24,715 nt of DNA from a virus: positions 1 through 24,715 of IMG/VR virus record IMGVR_UViG_3300046323_000061; one strand, given 5' to 3'. Shown piece by piece: positions 1 to 9,562 of the stretch (position 1 is the stretch's first letter; each line of letters starts with the position of its first letter). Under the pieces are notes generated by a model that was given only the letters and a program-made list of their open reading frames with translations, was not told the DNA's origin and did no database searches. The translations under genes were made by a program, and so were the position numbers.

Positions 1-1
1 G

Positions 2-751
2 TTCCGTAGCTATTCACAACAACCAAAAACAGAAGTGCCTACAGTTAAAACACAACCTGTAAAAACAGAACCAGGTGTTAAGTCATTAGTAGAAAAACCG
101 GTTGATAAACTAGTAGAAAAACCTGTTGATAAAAAGCCACAGTCTCCGCTACAAAAAGCTACCAATGCTCCTGAGATGCCGGAAACTAAAGTAGACCCGA
201 TTGATGCCTTAATTGCTAGCCTTACTAAAAAACTTGAAGGTGATCCTGAAGCATCTGCTAAAGCTAAAAAAGAAGCTATGTGGAGTCGCCTTGCTGAAGC
301 AGGTCTTGGCATTATGGGCGGTACATCTACTAACTTTGCTGAGAACGTAGGCAAAGGCGCAACTCAAGCTATGAAGGGTTACGCTGAAGATATTAAAGGT
401 ATTCGTGCGGCAGATAATGAAAAGCTTAACCAATTAGTTGGGCTTGGCCTTAAAGGTGCTGGACTTAAACAAGAAGCTCGTAAACTCGGTATTACTGAAC
501 AGCACTACAAAGATTGGCTTAAAGTACAGACCCAGCAAAATTCTATTATGGCTGGAACCCGTACAGATGCTAATCAATTACGTGCAGATACTGCAATGGA
601 AAATCGTATTAAAGGTTTAACTGATACTCTGCTAAAATTACCAAAGTATATGGATAATCCTGAAGCTGCTTACGCTGATGCTAAAAAAATGGTAACAGGA
701 CAGTCAGCACAAAACCCATTTACTGGATTTTCAGGCCGCCCACTTAAATAA
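2..751 (+). CDS. Virion-associated or internal protein, 5' end missing
   Basis: The frame is open to the left edge, so the true start lies outside the window; the GTG at 35 is probably an internal codon. The visible N-terminal part is a Lys/Pro/Val-rich, low-complexity linker with a near-perfect 8-residue tandem repeat (VEKPVDKL). From about residue 90 a helical, Ala/Gly-rich region begins (WSRLAEAGLGIMGG, then TNFAENVGKG), a pattern I associate with small phage proteins that sit next to giant polyvalent virion proteins. The rest is charged and helical with no enzymatic motif, signal peptide or membrane helix. The next gene starts 10 bases later on the same strand, so the two are probably co-transcribed late genes. 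A virion or ejection-associated role is inferred from context only. Confidence 0.7.
   Translation, partial: FRSYSQQPKTEVPTVKTQPVKTEPGVKSLVEKPVDKLVEKPVDKKPQSPLQKATNAPEMPETKVDPIDALIASLTKKLEGDPEASAKAKKEAMWSRLAEAGLGIMGGTSTNFAENVGKGATQAMKGYAEDIKGIRAADNEKLNQLVGLGLKGAGLKQEARKLGITEQHYKDWLKVQTQQNSIMAGTRTDANQLRADTAMENRIKGLTDTLLKLPKYMDNPEAAYADAKKMVTGQSAQNPFTGFSGRPLK
89..133 (+). repeat. 24-base in-frame tandem repeat, about 1.9 copies
   Basis: The unit starting gtagaaaaaccggttgataa occurs at 89-112 and again, truncated and with one substitution, at 113-133. It encodes VEKPVDK twice within the linker of the first gene. In-frame repeats like this usually lengthen a flexible spacer between protein domains. 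Confidence 0.85.
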
Positions 752-761
752 GTAGAAAACT

Positions 762-3700
762 ATGCCACGTTACGAAGTCAATGCACCGGACGGGCAGCGT
801 TTTGAAGTTGATGCTCCAGAGGGGGCTACGCTTGAGGACGCTTTTGCCTATGTACAAAGTAATTTGTGGACACCTCTTGACGTCCAAGCAAAGAAGAAAC
901 GCACTTGGGGCGAAGCCGCTGGAGACATTGGTGGTAGTTTAACTAAAGGTGTTGGACAACTCGCACAACTGCCTGGGCAAGTAGCTGGATTAGTTACAGG
1001 TAATATTGACCCGGATACAGGGTTACAAGGTGTAGGAAAACAAATAGAACAGTTCGGAGAAGAACTTAAATCTCCTACTCTTAAAGCACGTCAAACATTA
1101 GCATCTCAAAAAATTGGTCAGGCAGACGGCTTACTAAATGAATTTGGTACCGCTATTAAAACGTATGCTACTGACCCAATGCTGGCTACCTCGTTTGTAG
1201 CTGAGCAATTACCTAACTTACTCGGTGCTGGTGCTGGCGGTGCTGCTACTAAAGTTGGTGTAAAAGCTGCAATGCGTGGGGCTACTAAAGAGGCTCTTGA
1301 AACTACCTTACCTAAAGCCGCAGTTCGTGGTGCAGTTGGTACAGGTGCTGTAATGCAAGGTGCTGATATTGGTACAGATACATTTGACTCTACGTTTAAA
1401 GGTCTTGTTGATGGTGGTATGTCGGCAATCGAAGCGTACCCAATCGCACTACAAAAAGGTCGTGTAGCCGCTATCGAAGCTGGTGGTCTTAGTGTGGCTA
1501 CTGCGTTCCTACCCGGTGGTACTGCTATTGAGCGTGCGCTAGTTGGTAAGGGTATGCCCGGTGCTGGTGGGTTCCTAAAAGGAGCTTTAGGCGAAGCACT
1601 ATCTGAAGGTATAGAAGAAGGTGGCGGAGCGTTTGCAAAGAACGTAGGTATGCAAGAAGCCTTGCCTGAAACAAGTTTAACTAAAGGTGTTGGTGCGGCA
1701 GCTGGACTTGGTGCATTAGGCGGTGCGTTATTTGGTGGTCCTGCAGGTGCTATTACAGGTATGCAAGACGCTGACAGAAATGCAGCTATTCAAGCAGTTA
1801 GAGACCAACACCAACAAGTTATCAATGCAGAAAATGAGGCAGCAGCAGCCGTAGATCAAGCACGTCGTGATGCCTATGCCGCCGAACAAGCTGCTACTGA
1901 AATGCGTATTATGCAGGAACGTCTTGGCGACCAATTTACACAGTCACAAGCATACGCAGACTTATCTGCACAAGTAGAAGCTGCACAGTTAAAAGCACAA
2001 GCTGCTGCCGACAAAATTCAAGCAGCACAAGCTAAAGTAGATGCTGGTAAAGCGCAGTTATCCGCCTTTGCTGAAGCTCAGCCTGATTTGTTTGGTATGG
2101 TATACCCTAAGATTCAAGAGCAAGCAGCCGCAGAACAACAAGCACGTGCAGAACAAGCGCAAGCTGGGCAAATGGAATTACCACTAGAAGCTCAAGCATC
2201 TTTAGGTTTGGAAGCTCCTGTACAGCCAGCTAGAATACCTGAAGCAGAACAAGAATTAGCTCCTGTGGGGCGCCTTGTTAATGAAGCTGATTTTAAGGCT
2301 ATGGGTGTAGGTAGTACTAATAAGAAGTTACGTGAACAGATTTTAGGTAAAGACTTAGCTGACCCTGCGCAAGCGCAAGAAGTCAAAGATATTTTAGAGA
2401 ACTACGCAAGTGGTGATCGTAGTGAACGGATTATCCAAGGTGTTACTAAGTTTATAGATGGAATTAAAACTCCTCAAGAACAATTAGGCTTGGGTTTACG
2501 CCGTCCATACGGTAGTATGAAGAAACCAGTTCCAGTAACTGAAACACCTATACAAGAGGAGGTAGCAAATGTTGGAGAACCTGTCGAAGCTATCCCCGGA
2601 ATTATTGAGCCAAGCATTCCAGAGCCTGTGGTCAGAAGAAGAGCTGCCCCTACCAAAGCAGTTGTTGAAGCTACAGGACGAGGAGTGGTTCCTACTGGGG
2701 GTATTGCTGGACTACCTGTTGGAAGAGAAGGAAATGTCCCTAGTGCATTAAGTGCGTATGACCAAGGCGCTATTGAAGGAGCAAAGCATAAAGATACTAA
2801 TAAATCAATTGGTGCAGTTCCTGAGCAAGGTTCCGAAGAAGCTAATAAGCAGTATGTAGAAGGCTATCTAGATGCTAAATGGGGCAAAATAAATAGAAAA
2901 ACTAAAGCAGAAACACCCGCACCTAAAGCTAAACCTAAGAAAGCCCCTGTTGCTGTTAATCCATTTGGACAATTAGTAGAAGCCGTTGCGCCTGAAAGCA
3001 AGCCTGACTTAACAGAAGACCAAGCCCGTGCAGTTATACCTGAGACGGCTGAGGAAACTCTTTCTCGGTTAGAAGTACCCCAAGAAACTAGCGCCGAAAC
3101 AGAAGAACTAATGCGTCAGTTGGGTATTCCTCCTAAGCTACAACGAGAAGGTACTCAAGGTGCAAGTAGTGAAAGTCTTACATCCGCAGTAGCTAAAGGT
3201 GACTTACGGAGTGCATTGGGTATTATTGCCCAAGATACATCAGGTACGTTTAACCCGTTAGAAGTTCAGATAGCTAAACGTTTACTAGCAAATAAAGGTT
3301 CACTGCCTAAGATTGAAGTTGTATCTAATTTAGATAGCTCAGGTTTATACAACCCGTTTACAGATACTATTCAGATCAAAGAAGGTGAAGTTGATTCGCA
3401 TACTGTATTGCATGAGGCTACACACGGTTTCTTACACGCTCTTATTGAGAAGTTTGAAAAAGACGGCATTAAGAATAAAGGTATTACAGACCTTAAAGGG
3501 GTCTATGACTTTATAGCTAAAGAACAGCCTAACCTAATGCAGACTTATGGTATGACTAGCCTGTCTGAGTTTGCTTCTGAAGTAATGTCTAACCGTGAGT
3601 TTCAAGCAGAGTTGGCACAGATTCCTTACCGCAGAGAGAACGCATTAACTGCGTTTATCAAGGCTGTACTAAATGCTTTAGGTATTTCTCCTAACGAGAA

Positions 3701-6401
3701 GTTTAGTGCTCTAGCTAGCGCATTAGTTGCAACCGACAGTGCAATGGCTATGGGGCGTAAAGTCCAAGAAGATGTTGTTACAGGCAAAGAAACACTACCT
3801 AAAGCTAGAGTTGAACGCTCTAACCTAGAAGATATTGACCGCCGTGCTGGTTATAGCAACGTTAAGCCTGACCCTAAGCAAGGGATCTTCAAGACTCTTA
3901 AAGGTACGGACAAAAAGCAGATTGAGTCTGGCACTAAGAACTTCCTAAACAAAGCTGAGACTATGTATTTCTCATCTGATGCTGCTTTGCAAAATGCAAT
4001 CCGTAAGGGTATGGAAGATAGTGGTATGAATTGGGAAGACCAAAAGCGTATGATGTTTATGAACGCTACTTCCCAAGCATTACATCCCGATGCAGTGGCT
4101 ATGCAGTTGTTGCAAGAAGGTGGAGTTGAGTATGAGAAAGATACTTACAAGTGGAAAGCCGTTAAGAAAGACGATAGCTGGCAATCTTTGATTAAAGACA
4201 TTAGCACTTTAGGTAAGAAGTATGGAGTTTCTACTGAGGAGATGAGTAACTATGCGCACCGTGCGTTTATCTCTGATCGTCTAAAAGGTTTGACTGGTAG
4301 TAAAGAAGATTTTTATAGTCACAAAACTCCTGAGCAAATTGCCGCTGGTATGGAATATTTTAAGGCTATCCCTGAGTTGCGTAAGCTACAAGAAAGCTGG
4401 AACAAAGTTCGTGCAAACGCTATGGATGCCGCAGTTGAGGGTGGGTTGTATTCTAGAAAGCAAGCGGACGAGTTGCTAGATATTATGGATTACGTGCCAT
4501 TCTTCCGTATGGAGCAGTTAGAAGCTAAACGAGGTCCAAAAGAGTATGGTCGTGGTTTACTAGACTTTGCCAAGGGTTATAAGATTCGTGGTAGTGAAGA
4601 TGAAGTTAATAATATCTTTGATAACATGGAACGTTGGGTTTCATATACCGTATCCCGTGCAGTTAAGAACCGTACTGCTTTGAACCTTTATGAAACTGCT
4701 AAAGAGTATTTACCTGAAGGTGAAGTTGTAGATTTACGTCAAGATGATACTACCCATAAAGAGCAGAATATTATTGACTTATGGGAAAACGGTCAGCGTA
4801 AGAAGGTAGAGTTTAAAGACCCATTATTCGTGCATGCGTTCCAAGGTGTAGAAGGTATATCCATACCGGTTTTTAAAAGTGCAGCTGCCGTTGCGAATAT
4901 CCTACGTAAGAACATTGTGTTGATGCCTTTGTTCTCGGTAAGTCAGTTGTCTCAAGATTCTATTGGTGCAATGTTTACATCGGGGCTACGCAACCCATTC
5001 TCTATTCCTATTGAAGTAGTTAAAGAATTTACTAAGACTTTACGTGGTACTAGCGCTACTCATGCTGAATTATCTAAGTATGGTGCAGTTGGTGTTCGTG
5101 ATTACTCTGCCGCTATTGCTCGTAATGATGCTGAGATTGTAGCTGGACTAGCCGCACCTACTAAGTTCCAAAAGATTCTGTCTCCGTTTGAGAAGTTTGC
5201 AATGGCTTCTGATAACGCAGTGCGTCAGGCTGTATATAACTTGACTATGAAAGAGACTAACGGGGATAAAGCGGCGGCTATTGAAAAGGCATTTGAGATT
5301 ATTAACTTTAAACGTTCTGGCGCTTCTGGTGGTGTGCAAGTTCTCAAACAAGTTGTACCGTTCTTTGGTGCGTACTTACAAGCTCAAAACGTAGCGTATA
5401 AAACTATTATGGGTAAGGGTATTTCCCCATCCCAAAAGAAAGAAGCACAGAGAGTATTGATGAGCACCTCCGCTAAGATTGCGGCGCTTGCTTTTATTTA
5501 TGCGGCAATTTGCGCAGATGATGATGACTATCAGAAGATGGATCCGACTATTCGTGACCGCCATTTGTTGATTCCGGGTACAGGCTTTATGTTGCCATTG
5601 CGACCTGACGTATTTATTCTTCCTAAGTTAGCGGCTGAGTATGCTTACCAAAGTATTACAGATCAAGGCTTTACAGATGGTAAGAAGATGCGTCGTGGTA
5701 TGTTTGATGCAGTGACTAATGCAATTCTTAGCCCAACTATTGTTCCTCAAGCTGTTAAACCATTAGCAGAAGTAATGGTGAACTACAACTTCTTTACAGG
5801 TCGCCCATTAGTAGGTATGGGTATAGAAAATAAAGTTACGGCTGAGCAATTTACTAATACAACTTCTGAACTAGCTAAGTTTTTAGGTAAGGCTGGTATT
5901 GTTGCCCCTGTGAACATTGACCATTTAATTAAAGGGTACTTAGGTACTACTGGTGGAATTGCATTACAGGCTACAAGTGCGGCGGCTAATATAGGTAGCA
6001 ACGTTCCTACACCTGAAAAGTCATTGCAAGATACCTTGGCTTCAACACCCGGCTTGTCGGCATTCTTTGTACGTGAGAACGGTGCGGCTTTGAAGAACGA
6101 TTACTATGAGTTACGTGGGGAAGTAGATAAGGCAGTAGCAACCTACAACAACATGGTTAAGACTGGTCGTGGAGAAGAAGCTAAAGAGTTCTTCGGGGAA
6201 AATAAAGAATTGTTTGCAGTTAAGAGCCAAGTAAACACTATTGAGCGTCAGCTAACTAAACTACGTGACAGAAGTAAAGTAATCTATGCGAGTACCAAAA
6301 TGTCTTCTGAAGAGAAGGGTGCGGAGTTAGACCGTATTAAGCAGATGGAAAACCGTATGCTGGCTAACATTAACGATATTCGTAGACGAGCAGGTTACTA
6401 A
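762..6401 (+). CDS. Giant polyvalent virion protein (LPD38-like), putative ejection protein with Zn-protease-like motif
   Basis: This is an 1879-residue protein. Residues 1-32 match the small N-terminal domain seen on many phage polyvalent proteins (MPRYEVNAPDGQ, then a Val-Asp-Ala-Pro-Glu-Gly turn). Residues about 140-335 are Gly/Ala-rich and hydrophobic. Residues 337-445 are an Ala/Gln/Glu coiled coil. Proline-rich linkers follow. HEATH at 884-888 with a downstream SEFASE glutamate segment resembles a gluzincin-type metallopeptidase site. Residues about 1290-1600 resemble LPD38 (large polyvalent protein domain 38), including PFFGAYLQAQN and a hydrophobic helix ending in DDDDYQ. The C-terminus is a charged coiled coil. 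Such proteins are thought to be packaged and injected with DNA. The ATG follows the upstream stop by 10 bases with no strong ribosome site, so translation may be coupled. Protease activity is an inference. Confidence 0.85.
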   Translation: MPRYEVNAPDGQRFEVDAPEGATLEDAFAYVQSNLWTPLDVQAKKKRTWGEAAGDIGGSLTKGVGQLAQLPGQVAGLVTGNIDPDTGLQGVGKQIEQFGEELKSPTLKARQTLASQKIGQADGLLNEFGTAIKTYATDPMLATSFVAEQLPNLLGAGAGGAATKVGVKAAMRGATKEALETTLPKAAVRGAVGTGAVMQGADIGTDTFDSTFKGLVDGGMSAIEAYPIALQKGRVAAIEAGGLSVATAFLPGGTAIERALVGKGMPGAGGFLKGALGEALSEGIEEGGGAFAKNVGMQEALPETSLTKGVGAAAGLGALGGALFGGPAGAITGMQDADRNAAIQAVRDQHQQVINAENEAAAAVDQARRDAYAAEQAATEMRIMQERLGDQFTQSQAYADLSAQVEAAQLKAQAAADKIQAAQAKVDAGKAQLSAFAEAQPDLFGMVYPKIQEQAAAEQQARAEQAQAGQMELPLEAQASLGLEAPVQPARIPEAEQELAPVGRLVNEADFKAMGVGSTNKKLREQILGKDLADPAQAQEVKDILENYASGDRSERIIQGVTKFIDGIKTPQEQLGLGLRRPYGSMKKPVPVTETPIQEEVANVGEPVEAIPGIIEPSIPEPVVRRRAAPTKAVVEATGRGVVPTGGIAGLPVGREGNVPSALSAYDQGAIEGAKHKDTNKSIGAVPEQGSEEANKQYVEGYLDAKWGKINRKTKAETPAPKAKPKKAPVAVNPFGQLVEAVAPESKPDLTEDQARAVIPETAEETLSRLEVPQETSAETEELMRQLGIPPKLQREGTQGASSESLTSAVAKGDLRSALGIIAQDTSGTFNPLEVQIAKRLLANKGSLPKIEVVSNLDSSGLYNPFTDTIQIKEGEVDSHTVLHEATHGFLHALIEKFEKDGIKNKGITDLKGVYDFIAKEQPNLMQTYGMTSLSEFASEVMSNREFQAELAQIPYRRENALTAFIKAVLNALGISPNEKFSALASALVATDSAMAMGRKVQEDVVTGKETLPKARVERSNLEDIDRRAGYSNVKPDPKQGIFKTLKGTDKKQIESGTKNFLNKAETMYFSSDAALQNAIRKGMEDSGMNWEDQKRMMFMNATSQALHPDAVAMQLLQEGGVEYEKDTYKWKAVKKDDSWQSLIKDISTLGKKYGVSTEEMSNYAHRAFISDRLKGLTGSKEDFYSHKTPEQIAAGMEYFKAIPELRKLQESWNKVRANAMDAAVEGGLYSRKQADELLDIMDYVPFFRMEQLEAKRGPKEYGRGLLDFAKGYKIRGSEDEVNNIFDNMERWVSYTVSRAVKNRTALNLYETAKEYLPEGEVVDLRQDDTTHKEQNIIDLWENGQRKKVEFKDPLFVHAFQGVEGISIPVFKSAAAVANILRKNIVLMPLFSVSQLSQDSIGAMFTSGLRNPFSIPIEVVKEFTKTLRGTSATHAELSKYGAVGVRDYSAAIARNDAEIVAGLAAPTKFQKILSPFEKFAMASDNAVRQAVYNLTMKETNGDKAAAIEKAFEIINFKRSGASGGVQVLKQVVPFFGAYLQAQNVAYKTIMGKGISPSQKKEAQRVLMSTSAKIAALAFIYAAICADDDDYQKMDPTIRDRHLLIPGTGFMLPLRPDVFILPKLAAEYAYQSITDQGFTDGKKMRRGMFDAVTNAILSPTIVPQAVKPLAEVMVNYNFFTGRPLVGMGIENKVTAEQFTNTTSELAKFLGKAGIVAPVNIDHLIKGYLGTTGGIALQATSAAANIGSNVPTPEKSLQDTLASTPGLSAFFVRENGAALKNDYYELRGEVDKAVATYNNMVKTGRGEEAKEFFGENKELFAVKSQVNTIERQLTKLRDRSKVIYASTKMSSEEKGAELDRIKQMENRMLANINDIRRRAGY

Positions 6402-6426
6402 AAGAAACCCCGCACTGGGCGGGGCT
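6400..6426 (-). terminator. Rho-independent terminator for the leftward genes
   Basis: The 6-bp stem ccccgc (6408-6413) pairs with gcgggg (6419-6424) around a 5-base loop. On the minus strand the hairpin is followed by TTTCTTTT; on the plus strand no T tract follows. It therefore ends leftward transcription, right at the stop codon of the rightward giant gene where the two gene sets converge. The hairpin may also slow rightward polymerase. Confidence 0.8.
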
Positions 6427-6465
6427 AAGTCCTCAATGGTAGAGGAGAAGAATGAGGCCACTATA

Positions 6466-6666
6466 TCACTTAAGCCTCCAAACACGCAAGCCATATTTGC
6501 CCTCCTCTACAACTTGTTTAATAACAACCTCAACACCAAGACGGTCTGCTTCTCTTTGCAGGGTCTTGGCATGGGCTTTCCTATCTAGGCACGGGATGAA
6601 AAACGACTGACCCGGCTCAAGCTTCTTCCAAGGTACCAATATCGTTAGATTCATTACCTTCAGCAT
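6466..6666 (-). CDS. Small unknown phage protein, 66 aa
   Basis: I do not recognise a named family. The protein is basic with a beta-alpha-beta look: a hydrophobic start, then PGQSFFIPCLDRK, an alpha helix rich in Lys/Arg (AHAKTLQREADRLG), then beta strands (VEVVIKQVV, GLRVWRL). The ATG at 6666 lies inside the end of the primase-helicase gene (overlap about 50 bases). It is supported by a ribosome site AGGAG 10 bases upstream, so it is probably translated together with that gene. It is the last gene before the leftward terminator. A role in nucleic-acid binding is only a guess from its charge. Confidence 0.7.
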   Translation of the reverse strand: MLKVMNLTILVPWKKLEPGQSFFIPCLDRKAHAKTLQREADRLGVEVVIKQVVEEGKYGLRVWRLK

Positions 6667-9472
6667 GGATTAGTTTCTCCTCTCTGAAGAATCCTAGTTT
6701 GGTTGTATCAAATACTAATGCAGGTGCATTTACATCGGTGTTAATAATAGTACCTGCTGTCATACGCTTACGCTTAATACCATGATAAGCCCCACTCTTG
6801 AGATGCACTGCCAAAGACTCATCAAAGTTTAACTGTACCTTAGCGCACTCAGCACGATACTCCTTAGCAACTACATATAAAAGCTTGGTATCAGGCTCAT
6901 AACGTGCAGTCAATGCGCCCCTTGGTTCACGAATCGGTCCAGTTTCAAGTCCTGTACGTCCGTCTTTCTTGCCGTTAATAACCAAAGTCTCATGGTACTT
7001 ACGTTGTAGAAACCCACCCAAGAAGTCGCTACTCTCAGCCATCATCATCTTATTTTGTAAGCGTGAGTCTCTGATGTGCTTGATAACGTAGGCTTGCACA
7101 GAACGATGGTCAATATCATGCAGGTTTAACTTCCTAGAAATGATGCCCCCAGTAATTGCAATAGCCGCCATAGCAGACCAATACCGTTCGTGGGATTTAA
7201 TATCAGCCTCAGCCTCAATCTTAGTTTGAATCTTTCCTAAGAACTCGATTACCTCGGGTAGATGCCCTACCACATACTGCATGAACGGATAGATAGCGTG
7301 CCCGTAGTTATCGTATAGACGGCTAAAGTGTTGTCTTGCCCATACAGGATCGTCGTTAGCATCGTTAAAGATGTGCAACTCCATAATACGCATTAACTCG
7401 CCTTCAGGGAAAGCCTTAATTGCTAGCAAGTCATCACGTAGTGAACGGTTAGAAGTCGTAATCATTCCTGTTGCCCAGCGTGTGATATTGATACGTTCAG
7501 CGTTCTCTTGGGACTTCATGCGGTTCTTAGCACGACCCTGCGTAATATCATAGGCAAGGTTAGATTTCTGCTCAGGAGGCATATTAGTCATCTCGTCTAG
7601 GAGAATTGGAATATGTTGGAAAGTACCAATCCGTTGCATCTTCTGATTGTATGTATCTTTAACTTGCATGAGCGTGTCTTTAGGATGCCCAAAAATACTA
7701 GATACTGCGTGTAGGATAGTCGTCTTACCTGAACCTGAACCTTGTGACTTCAAGCTAAGCATATAGCCTTCAAGATTAGTAAAGCGGAGTAGTACGTTAC
7801 CAAAGCCCATGAACAATGCAAAAGCCTTAGCTTCCATGTCAGGTCTACCATACGCATTAACTACATCTTTCCAAATATGGAAGTCACCCTTTTCCTTAAA
7901 CCAAGGAACTAGCGGTAGTGTTGCGGCGGTAGGTGGGCTGTATTTAATTTCATCCGCAGTAATCTCTTTATCACCTAGGATAAATGCACTGTCATCAGGC
8001 AACCAACCGAACTGTCTACGTGCAGTCTCAGCTTTAGTACTAGCCTGTAATTCTTCTACCCAACGTGTTATATAAGCCATAAGTAAGTCCTGTTTTTTGC
8101 CCAATACGGCTAAGCCATGCTGAGCGATTGTGTCTCTAAACCTGTCTTTTGCAAGCACTGCGGTTAGTGGAATGATGAACTCCTGTACCCCGTCTTTTGG
8201 TAAGTGCAAACGCATAAGCAATACTTCGCCTTGGTCAGGGTCACGCATACGCTTAACTACATAGAAGTCATAGGGGTAAATCATCTCTACCGATTCCGTA
8301 CCTTCTTCGTCTTTAAGCTTGGTGTAGATACCACCAGCCGCACCCCTAACAAATGGGAATGGGTACTTAGGAATCGTATATTGCACTGGGGCTTCGCCCT
8401 CTTCTTGTGATGGCTCAACTACTTCGTTGTCTTCCTCCGTAGCCTCGTTGAACTCCTTACCTAACTGAATAGGAGAAGTAAATGTATGTGGGCAACCTTC
8501 GCACAGGCTAGGGTTTAGCTTCTTGAATGTGGCGCAGGTATAAGGACCTTTTGTTTCATTAGCCTTACGATCTGTCTCAGATGCAGAATATCCGGGGTGT
8601 TTATTAGAGATTGCGTGAATGGCTTTATCCCTATCCACACACGCTTGGGCAATACTTAGCCCTCCTCTCCAAAGAGGCTCCTCTATTGTGCCTTGATTCT
8701 CATAGATATTCAATATTTGTGGACAGCCCGTACCCTCGGCACTCTTAATAAGAATCGTTTTAAATCGAGAGATGTTGTTGCCCATTAACGCTAGGGTCAT
8801 TGCATCCATCTGACGTGGGATAAACGGCTTACCCACCATGCCAGCAAATACGTCATCTTCTAATTTAAAAAGATCTTTGAATACATCGTTAGCTACCGGG
8901 TCCCCTTTGATGATTACTGTTACATGTAACGGGTCAGTAGGGTCTTTGTAGTTAAATGTCCCTGGAACTCGCAGTATACGTGCGGTATCCGCAGTAACGG
9001 ATGGGTCAGCCTCAAGCTTGTGGCGCTCGCAGAGGAGTTTAAATCCTTCAGCTAAGGGCTTCCATTCATCTCTAGGCATAGGCTCTTCTAGTACCCAGTA
9101 TGCGTGCACACCACGACCTGAATTAACCACCATAGGCTTAGGTAGTTTGGCATCTTTAATGAACTGCTTGAGTGCAGTCATTCCTTCGGCTTGGTCAGCA
9201 TAGGGTTTACCCATACCACAATCAATGTCGATAAAGAAAGACTTAAAGAACTCGGCGTTCTTGGATGTTCTACCCTCTTTAGGGTCTGCAAAGGAAGCTA
9301 GTGCAAAGTACGCATTGTATTCATCTTTAACTAAACTACTGGCAAGTTGCTCTACTTCTTCGATAGAACCAACAAATTTTTGTCTTGGACTTGCATTGTC
9401 TTTTAATCCCACCACACAGTACGCTCCGTTTGGAGGAAGCACTGCCGATAGAAATTCATTTGTTATTAACAT
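6617..9472 (-). CDS. Primase-helicase fusion (AEP-type primase + DUF927-type ATPase)
   Basis: A 951-residue, two-domain replication protein. The N-terminal half carries archaeo-eukaryotic primase signatures: FFIDIDCG with Asp82 and Asp84 (metal binding), SGRGVH at 118-123, and a DTARILRVPGTFN segment near 162-174. A Cys/His cluster near residue 310-335 (CATFKK, then CEGCPH) is likely a zinc site. The C-terminal half looks like a DUF927-type helicase: Walker A GSGSGKTT at 578-585 (Lys583) and Walker B ILLDEM with Asp626/Glu627, followed by a TTSN sensor-like segment. It probably primes and unwinds DNA at the phage fork. Start ATG at 9472 has AAGGCGG upstream. The genes upstream are HTH and ssDNA-binding-like, and the family A polymerase lies further along, which makes a self-sufficient replisome. 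Confidence 0.9.
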   Translation of the reverse strand: MLITNEFLSAVLPPNGAYCVVGLKDNASPRQKFVGSIEEVEQLASSLVKDEYNAYFALASFADPKEGRTSKNAEFFKSFFIDIDCGMGKPYADQAEGMTALKQFIKDAKLPKPMVVNSGRGVHAYWVLEEPMPRDEWKPLAEGFKLLCERHKLEADPSVTADTARILRVPGTFNYKDPTDPLHVTVIIKGDPVANDVFKDLFKLEDDVFAGMVGKPFIPRQMDAMTLALMGNNISRFKTILIKSAEGTGCPQILNIYENQGTIEEPLWRGGLSIAQACVDRDKAIHAISNKHPGYSASETDRKANETKGPYTCATFKKLNPSLCEGCPHTFTSPIQLGKEFNEATEEDNEVVEPSQEEGEAPVQYTIPKYPFPFVRGAAGGIYTKLKDEEGTESVEMIYPYDFYVVKRMRDPDQGEVLLMRLHLPKDGVQEFIIPLTAVLAKDRFRDTIAQHGLAVLGKKQDLLMAYITRWVEELQASTKAETARRQFGWLPDDSAFILGDKEITADEIKYSPPTAATLPLVPWFKEKGDFHIWKDVVNAYGRPDMEAKAFALFMGFGNVLLRFTNLEGYMLSLKSQGSGSGKTTILHAVSSIFGHPKDTLMQVKDTYNQKMQRIGTFQHIPILLDEMTNMPPEQKSNLAYDITQGRAKNRMKSQENAERINITRWATGMITTSNRSLRDDLLAIKAFPEGELMRIMELHIFNDANDDPVWARQHFSRLYDNYGHAIYPFMQYVVGHLPEVIEFLGKIQTKIEAEADIKSHERYWSAMAAIAITGGIISRKLNLHDIDHRSVQAYVIKHIRDSRLQNKMMMAESSDFLGGFLQRKYHETLVINGKKDGRTGLETGPIREPRGALTARYEPDTKLLYVVAKEYRAECAKVQLNFDESLAVHLKSGAYHGIKRKRMTAGTIINTDVNAPALVFDTTKLGFFREEKLIHAEGNESNDIGTLEEA

Positions 9473-9562
9473 ATCCGCCTTAAGCCGTCTGTAAAAAAGG
9501 ATGGGCAGGAGTGTGACGGCGGTAACACTCTCTTCGGTAGCTAACCTAGCCCCCCGGTACTA

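Noticed and set aside
10-354. Minus-strand frame opposite the first gene
   Set aside because: Low-complexity Ser/Thr/Gly shadow of the Lys/Pro linker; no ribosome site and wrong direction for this arm.
9485-9521. Inverted repeat gccgtc...gacggc with a 25-base loop before the primase-helicase gene
   Set aside because: The loop is long and no T tract follows; chance cannot be excluded.
9517-9562. Possible promoter TTGAGA with 17 bases and TAGGTT after the HTH gene
   Set aside because: The -10 matches only 3 of 6 bases, so I do not list it as a feature.
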